From: DASZHJ01 sp035604335 | GTDB taxonomy: Bacteria > Pseudomonadota > Alphaproteobacteria > ATCC43930 > CGMCC-115725 | Length of the DNA: 64,000 nucleotides | Assembly: GCA_035604335.1 (NCBI GenBank) | Contig: DATNIT010000074.1 | Coordinates: 1 to 64,000, forward strand | Direction of reading: 5' to 3' | Shown here: one piece after another, positions 59,525 to 64,000 of the stretch | Position numbering within the stretch: position 1 is the stretch's first letter | Layout: each line of letters opens with the position of its first letter | Notes under the pieces: generated by a model | The model's input: only the letters and a program-made list of their open reading frames with translations | Databases searched by the model: none | What the model was told of the DNA's origin: nothing | Made by a program: the position numbers and the translations under genes

Positions 59525-62035
59525 ATGAAAACACAAGCGCGCGTGGTGGTGATCGGCGGCGGCGTGGTGGGCGTCAGCACGCTCTATCACCTCACGAAAA
59601 AGGGCTGGTCCGACGTGATGCTGATCGAGCGCAAGGAGCTCACCTCCGGCTCGACCTGGCACGCCGCCGGCCTCTTGCCGCTGTTCAACCTCAGCTACTC
59701 CGTCGGCCAGATCCACAAATACTCGGTCAAGCTCTACCAGACCCTCGAGCGCGAGACCGGGCAGCATGTCGGATTCAAGAAAGTCTCGAACATCCGCCTC
59801 GCCTGCACCGCCGATCGCATGGACGAGTACCGGTATTATGCCGGGGTCGCCGCCACGATCGGCGTCGATGTCCGGTTCCTGACGGCGGCGCAGGTCAAGG
59901 AGATCTGGCCGCTCTGCGAAACCGCGGGCGTGATCGGCGCCATCCAGCATCCCGAGGACGGCTACATCCAACCCGCCGACCTCACCCAGGCGCTCGCCAA
60001 GGGCGCGCGCGCCGGCGGCGCCGAGATCCACCGCGGCACAACGGTGACGGGCATCGCCCACCGGCCGAGCGGCGAATGGGTGGTCGAGACCGACAAGGGC
60101 GACATCGTCTGCGAGCACGTGGTGTCCGCCACCGGCAACTTCGCGCGCAAGACCGGCGCCATGGTCGGGCTCGACGTGCCGGTGCTGCCGGTGCAGCACC
60201 AATACCTCGTCACCGAGCCGCATCCGGCGATCCGGGAGCGCCACCGTCAGGGCCTGGCGGAGATGGGCGTGCTCCGCGAATCCGATGCTTCCTATTACAT
60301 GCGCGAGGAAAGCGCGGGGCTCCTGCTCGGTCCTTACGAGGTGGGCGCGCCCGCTTGCTATATCGACGGTCCCGCCGCCGATTCCGAGTACGAGCTATTC
60401 CCCGAGGATCTCGATCGGCTGGCGCCGCACATCGAGGCCGCGATCGCGCGCGTACCGGCCTTCGGCGAGGTCGGCGTCAAGAAGGTCTACAACGGCGCGA
60501 TCGCCTATACGCCGGACGGCAGCCCGATCATCGGGCCGGCCTGGGGCGTGCGGAATTTCTGGCTCAACGAGGGCCACAGCTTCGGCGTGACCGCGGCGGG
60601 CGGCGCCGGCTGGCAGATCGCGGAATGGATCGTGGACGGCGAGCCCAGCATCGACATGATGGGCGTCGATCCCCGGCGGTTCGGCCCTTATGCCTCGCTG
60701 GGTTACCTCCGCCAGAAAAACGAGGAGGCCTATGCCAAGGTCTTCACCGTCCACTATCCCGACGAGGAGCGGCCGGCCACCCGGCCGCTGAAGCAGTCGC
60801 CCTGCTACAGCCGCATGAAGTCGTTGGGCGCGGTGTTCGGCAGCGTCTACGGCTGGGAGCGGCCCAACTGGTTCGCGCCCGCGAGCTATGGGCTCAGCGG
60901 CGCCGAACTCGCGAGGCCCGATGTGCTCCTGAACGAGAACCATGCGGCGGTACCGGCGGGCGAGCGTCCGCGGGAGAAGTGGAGCTTCCGCCGCTCCAAC
61001 TATTTCGAGCACGTCGGCAACGAATGCCGGCACGTGCACGAAAAGGTCGGGCTGCTCGACATGACCGCGTTCTCGAAATTCGAGGTCACCGGACCCGGCG
61101 CCGAGGCTTGGCTCGACCATCTGCTCTCGAACCGCGTGCCCAAGAAGACTGGGCGGATCGCGCTGAGCTATCTCCTGACCAAGAATGGCGGCGTGCGCTC
61201 GGAGTTCACGGTGTTCCGCGAAGGGTCGGAGCAGTTCTACCTGGTGTCCGCGGGCGCGCTCGAGCGCCACGACTTCGACCTGCTCACCAAGCTCATGCCG
61301 GCGGACGGCAGCGTTCACATCGAGCGCATCAGCCAGCAGTACGGCGTTCTGGTGCTCGCCGGCCCGCGCTCGCGGGATCTCCTGCAGACGCTCACCGACG
61401 CCGATCTCTCGACGGCGGCGTTTCCCTGGCTCAGCGGCAAGTGGATCAGCGTCGGCGCCGCGCGCACGCGCGCTCTTCGGGTCAATTTCGTCGGAGAGCT
61501 CGGTTGGGAGCTGCATCATCCCATCGAGACGCAGAACGCGCTGTTCGATCTCCTGATGGAGGCGGGCCGCGGGTTCGACCTGAAGCCGTTCGGCATCCGC
61601 GCCATGGATTCGCTGCGTCTCGAGAAATCCTATCGCCTGATCCCCCGCGAGCTCTCGATCGAGTACGCGGCGCTGGAGTCCGGGCTCGGTCGCTTCGTGC
61701 ACCTGGACAACCACGACTTCGTGGGACGCGAGGCGCTGCTGGATTGGCAGCGGCGCGGCTTCAAGAACCAGTTGGTCACGCTCGAGGTGCACGGCGTCAC
61801 CGACGCCGACGCGCGCGGCTCGGAGCCGGTCTATCGCGGCGCCGAGCTGCTGGGACGCTGCACCTCCGGCGGTTTCGGCTGGCGCGTCGGCAAGTCGCTG
61901 GCCCTCGCGATGGTGCCCCCGGCGCTGGCGGCGACCGGCACCGAGTTCGAGGTAACGATCCTCGGCAAGCGCCACCGCGCCGCCATCATCCCGGAATCGC
62001 CGTTCGATCCGAAGAACGAGCGGCTCCGTGCTTAG
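59525..62035 (+). CDS. Dimethylglycine/sarcosine dehydrogenase-like FAD and aminomethyltransferase (GcvT) protein
   Basis: The 836-residue protein has an N-terminal FAD domain (RVVVIGGGVVGVSTLYHLTK) with GSTWHAAGLLPLFNLS, whose His is the site of covalent flavin in dimethylglycine/sarcosine dehydrogenases. A middle domain precedes the C-terminal GcvT-like folate-binding half (SNYFEHVGNECRHVHEKVGL and LDMTAFSKFEV, GELGWELHHPIE, SGGFGWRVGKSLALAMVPP). It oxidises an N-methylated amino acid and passes the one-carbon unit to tetrahydrofolate. The start at 59525 lies in a GGGGGCG context. Confidence 0.92.
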   Translation: MKTQARVVVIGGGVVGVSTLYHLTKKGWSDVMLIERKELTSGSTWHAAGLLPLFNLSYSVGQIHKYSVKLYQTLERETGQHVGFKKVSNIRLACTADRMDEYRYYAGVAATIGVDVRFLTAAQVKEIWPLCETAGVIGAIQHPEDGYIQPADLTQALAKGARAGGAEIHRGTTVTGIAHRPSGEWVVETDKGDIVCEHVVSATGNFARKTGAMVGLDVPVLPVQHQYLVTEPHPAIRERHRQGLAEMGVLRESDASYYMREESAGLLLGPYEVGAPACYIDGPAADSEYELFPEDLDRLAPHIEAAIARVPAFGEVGVKKVYNGAIAYTPDGSPIIGPAWGVRNFWLNEGHSFGVTAAGGAGWQIAEWIVDGEPSIDMMGVDPRRFGPYASLGYLRQKNEEAYAKVFTVHYPDEERPATRPLKQSPCYSRMKSLGAVFGSVYGWERPNWFAPASYGLSGAELARPDVLLNENHAAVPAGERPREKWSFRRSNYFEHVGNECRHVHEKVGLLDMTAFSKFEVTGPGAEAWLDHLLSNRVPKKTGRIALSYLLTKNGGVRSEFTVFREGSEQFYLVSAGALERHDFDLLTKLMPADGSVHIERISQQYGVLVLAGPRSRDLLQTLTDADLSTAAFPWLSGKWISVGAARTRALRVNFVGELGWELHHPIETQNALFDLLMEAGRGFDLKPFGIRAMDSLRLEKSYRLIPRELSIEYAALESGLGRFVHLDNHDFVGREALLDWQRRGFKNQLVTLEVHGVTDADARGSEPVYRGAELLGRCTSGGFGWRVGKSLALAMVPPALAATGTEFEVTILGKRHRAAIIPESPFDPKNERLRA

Positions 62036-62074
62036 ATGATGCTTCGCTCGATCGGGACCGCGCCGCCTTCGCAC

Positions 62075-62220
62075 ACCCTCACCCTCCCGTCGCTGCGCGA
62101 CGGGTCCCTCCCTCTCCCACTCCGTGGGCGAGGGGCAAGGAAGCGCCGAGCCACAAAGCCCCTCTCCCGCTTCACGGGAGAGGGAGGGACCCACCGCGAG
62201 AGCGGTGGGAGGGTGAGGGT
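62075..62220. repeat. Large palindromic element upstream of the dehydrogenase gene
   Basis: ACCCTCACCCTCCC (62075-62088) pairs perfectly with 62207-62220, and GGGTCCCTCCCTCTCCC (62102-62118) with 62176-62192. Smaller hairpins sit between them. This C/T- and G/A-rich pattern is a common intergenic repeat in alphaproteobacteria. It lies inside the apparent operon, 42 bp before the final gene. Confidence 0.85.
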
Positions 62221-62262
62221 ACGTCGCCCTTCTCCGGCCGGAGCAGCCGCGCGGGGCGGCAC

Positions 62263-64000
62263 ATGAAGGCGCAAGGCATCGGCGCCCGGGTTCCGCGCAA
62301 GGAGGATGCGCGGCACCTGCACGGGCGCGGCAATTTCGTCTCCGACATGATCCTGCCCGGCCAACAGGATGTCGCCTTCCTGCGCAGCCCGGTCGCTCAC
62401 GGGCGCCTGGTGCGGGTCGGCAAGCCGCAGGGCTACGAGCAGGCCGTCTTTACCTGGCCCGACCTCGAGGGCGTGAAGCCGATCGTGGCCTCCTCGACCC
62501 TGCCGGGCTATCGCCTCTCGTCCCAACATCCGCTGGCGCACGAGAAGGTGCGCTTCGTGGGCGATCCCATCGCCATGGTGACGGCCCCCTCGCGCGCCCA
62601 AGCCGAGGACATCGCCGAGCAGATCGATCTCGAGATCGAGGACCTGCCGGCGCTCGTCGACGCGCACAAGGCGCGCGCCGAGACCAGCGTGCGCCTCCAC
62701 GAGGAGTGGCCCGACAACCTCTTCATTACGATGAACTACGAGAGCGGGTTCGAGGCCAAGGCGCAGGGTGCGCCGGTTGTCGTCAAGCGCGAGCTCGCGC
62801 TCTCGCGCCAGGCCATGGTGCCCATGGAGGGAAAGGCCGTGCTGGCGCTCTGGGACGAGCGCGCGGATCAGCTCGTGGTCTATTCCTCCACGCAGACGCC
62901 GCACATGATCCGGATCGGCCTGGCGGAGACGCTGGGTATCGAGGATGCGCGCGTCCGCGTGATTTCGCCCGATGTCGGCGGCGCCTTCGGCTACAAATGC
63001 ATCCTGCAGCCCGAGGAGATCTGCCTCGCCTGGCTCGCGCTCAAGTTCCGCCGGCCCTTCCGCTACATCGAGGACCGGCGCGAGCACCTGGTCGCGGGCG
63101 CCGTCGCCCGACAGCACCACTACCGCATGACCGCTTACGCCGACCGAACGGGCCGGCTGCTGGCGCTCGACGCCGAGATCACCATCGACGGCGGCGCCTA
63201 CTCCATGTGGCCTTACACCGTGGGGCTCGAGACCGGCCAGGCCACGGGCAATCTGCCCGGCCCTTACGACTTCCGCGGCTATCGCTGCAAGACGCACTGC
63301 ATTGCCACCAACAAACCGGGATTCATGCCTTACCGCGGTGTCGCGCGCACCGGCGTCTGCTTCGCGATGGAGCTGGTGATGGATGCGATCGCCCGGCAGG
63401 TCGGGCGCGAGCCCTGGGAGGTCCGGCGCGACAATCTCGTCGCCGCCGAGGCGATGCCCTACGACAACGTCACGAAGAAGCACTACGACAGCGGCGATTA
63501 TCGCAAGGCGCTCCTGATTGCGCGCGACAAGATCGGTCTCGATGCCTGGCGCGAGCGGCAGCGCAAGGGCGAGCCGGATGGGCGGCTGATCGGCGTCGGC
63601 TTCGCGAGTTACTGCGAGCAATCCGCCCACGGCACCAGCGTATTCGCGGCCTGGGGCCTGTCGCTGGTGCCGGGCTACGACCAGGCGACGGTGCGCGTGA
63701 CGCCGGCGGGCGGCCTCGAAGTGCGCGCGGGCGTGCATTCGCACGGGCAGGGCATGGAGACCACGCTGTCGCAGGTGGCGAACGAGGTGCTCGGCATCGA
63801 TGTCGCCAAGGTGCACGTGGTGCTCGGCGACACCGGGCTCACGCCCTATTCGACCGGCACCTACGCCTCGCGCAGCATGGTGATGGCGGGCGGCGCGGTG
63901 TCACTCGCCTGCGAGACGCTGGTGCCGCGCCTCATTGCGATCGGCGCGCATCTCATGCAGTGCGCCACCAACACCGCGCGCTACGAGAACGGGCAAGTGG
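62263..64000 (+). CDS. Xanthine/CO/aldehyde dehydrogenase family, molybdopterin-binding large subunit (partial)
   Basis: The frame is open to the end of the window (579 codons). It starts MKAQGIGARVPRKEDARHLH, continues GNFVSDMILPGQQDVAFLRS and YEQAVFTWPDLEGV, and has DVGGAFGYKC, a molybdopterin-contact motif of this family, and later MPYRGVARTGVCFAME and GQGMETTLSQVANEVLG. Molybdenum hydroxylases insert oxygen from water into aldehydes, purines or related rings. FAD and iron-sulfur subunits should lie beyond the window. The palindrome lies directly upstream. Confidence 0.9.
   Translation, partial: MKAQGIGARVPRKEDARHLHGRGNFVSDMILPGQQDVAFLRSPVAHGRLVRVGKPQGYEQAVFTWPDLEGVKPIVASSTLPGYRLSSQHPLAHEKVRFVGDPIAMVTAPSRAQAEDIAEQIDLEIEDLPALVDAHKARAETSVRLHEEWPDNLFITMNYESGFEAKAQGAPVVVKRELALSRQAMVPMEGKAVLALWDERADQLVVYSSTQTPHMIRIGLAETLGIEDARVRVISPDVGGAFGYKCILQPEEICLAWLALKFRRPFRYIEDRREHLVAGAVARQHHYRMTAYADRTGRLLALDAEITIDGGAYSMWPYTVGLETGQATGNLPGPYDFRGYRCKTHCIATNKPGFMPYRGVARTGVCFAMELVMDAIARQVGREPWEVRRDNLVAAEAMPYDNVTKKHYDSGDYRKALLIARDKIGLDAWRERQRKGEPDGRLIGVGFASYCEQSAHGTSVFAAWGLSLVPGYDQATVRVTPAGGLEVRAGVHSHGQGMETTLSQVANEVLGIDVAKVHVVLGDTGLTPYSTGTYASRSMVMAGGAVSLACETLVPRLIAIGAHLMQCATNTARYENGQV

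Overview
The window reads as chromosomal DNA of a high-GC, metabolically versatile alphaproteobacterium, probably a soil or plant-associated member of the Rhodospirillales/Hyphomicrobiales side. The reasons are strong GC bias at third codon positions, many ABC uptake operons with attached catabolic enzymes, an alphaproteobacterial-type CtrA box (TTAA-N7-TTAAC), Tat-exported proteins and several alphaproteobacterial small domains. The lineage is an inference; no rRNA or other marker gene is present. I saw no tRNA, rRNA, CRISPR array, complete insertion sequence, prophage or replication origin.

Layout. 0.36-7.2 kb: a complete dipeptide/oligosaccharide-type ABC operon (binding protein, two permeases, two ATPases) with an apiosidase-like glycoside hydrolase gene between binding protein and permease. 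7.2-12.2 kb: a PaaK-like adenylating enzyme, a 4-oxalomesaconate hydratase (ligJ), an LLM-class (F420-type) oxidoreductase, dispersed non-coding repeats and a frameshifted aldo/keto reductase relic. 12-20 kb (minus strand): a second complete Dpp-type operon, with a short-chain dehydrogenase in front and a formimidoylglutamate deiminase (hutF) and a RidA-family protein behind. 20-28 kb: single housekeeping and hypothetical genes (DadA-like oxidase, msrB, PPK2 polyphosphate kinase, RraA-like aldolase, greB), then a GNAT-like/PAS protein pair behind a promoter with FNR-like and CtrA-like sites. 28-40.6 kb: two MFS transporters, a polysaccharide deacetylase, a fused methyltransferase, a second SDR, a MetE-type core protein, a Tat-exported purple-acid-phosphatase-like enzyme, a class II aldolase and an orphan polyketide dehydratase-phosphopantetheinyl transferase protein.

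40.7-51 kb is the most unusual part: a glycan-modification island. Two glycosyltransferases, a sulfotransferase and a catalytic-domain-free protein all carry TPR modules, and the modules of three of them are close copies. Other glycosyltransferase genes, degraded remnants of such genes and an autotransporter-like exported protein without a beta-barrel lie around them. A perfect 18-bp palindrome lies just upstream. I infer a TPR-addressed system that decorates a shared target, possibly a surface protein.

51-64 kb: a LysR regulator diverges from a long catabolic operon: a sugar-type ABC importer (binding protein, two permeases, MalK-like ATPase), a LigI-like amidohydrolase, a Gfo/Idh/MocA dehydrogenase, a D-threonine aldolase-like PLP enzyme, a dimethylglycine/sarcosine dehydrogenase-like flavoprotein, and a xanthine/CO dehydrogenase large subunit that runs off the window end. 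Large palindromic repeats sit exactly at the binding-protein/permease junctions of two ABC operons, where they may tune the ratio of binding protein to permease.
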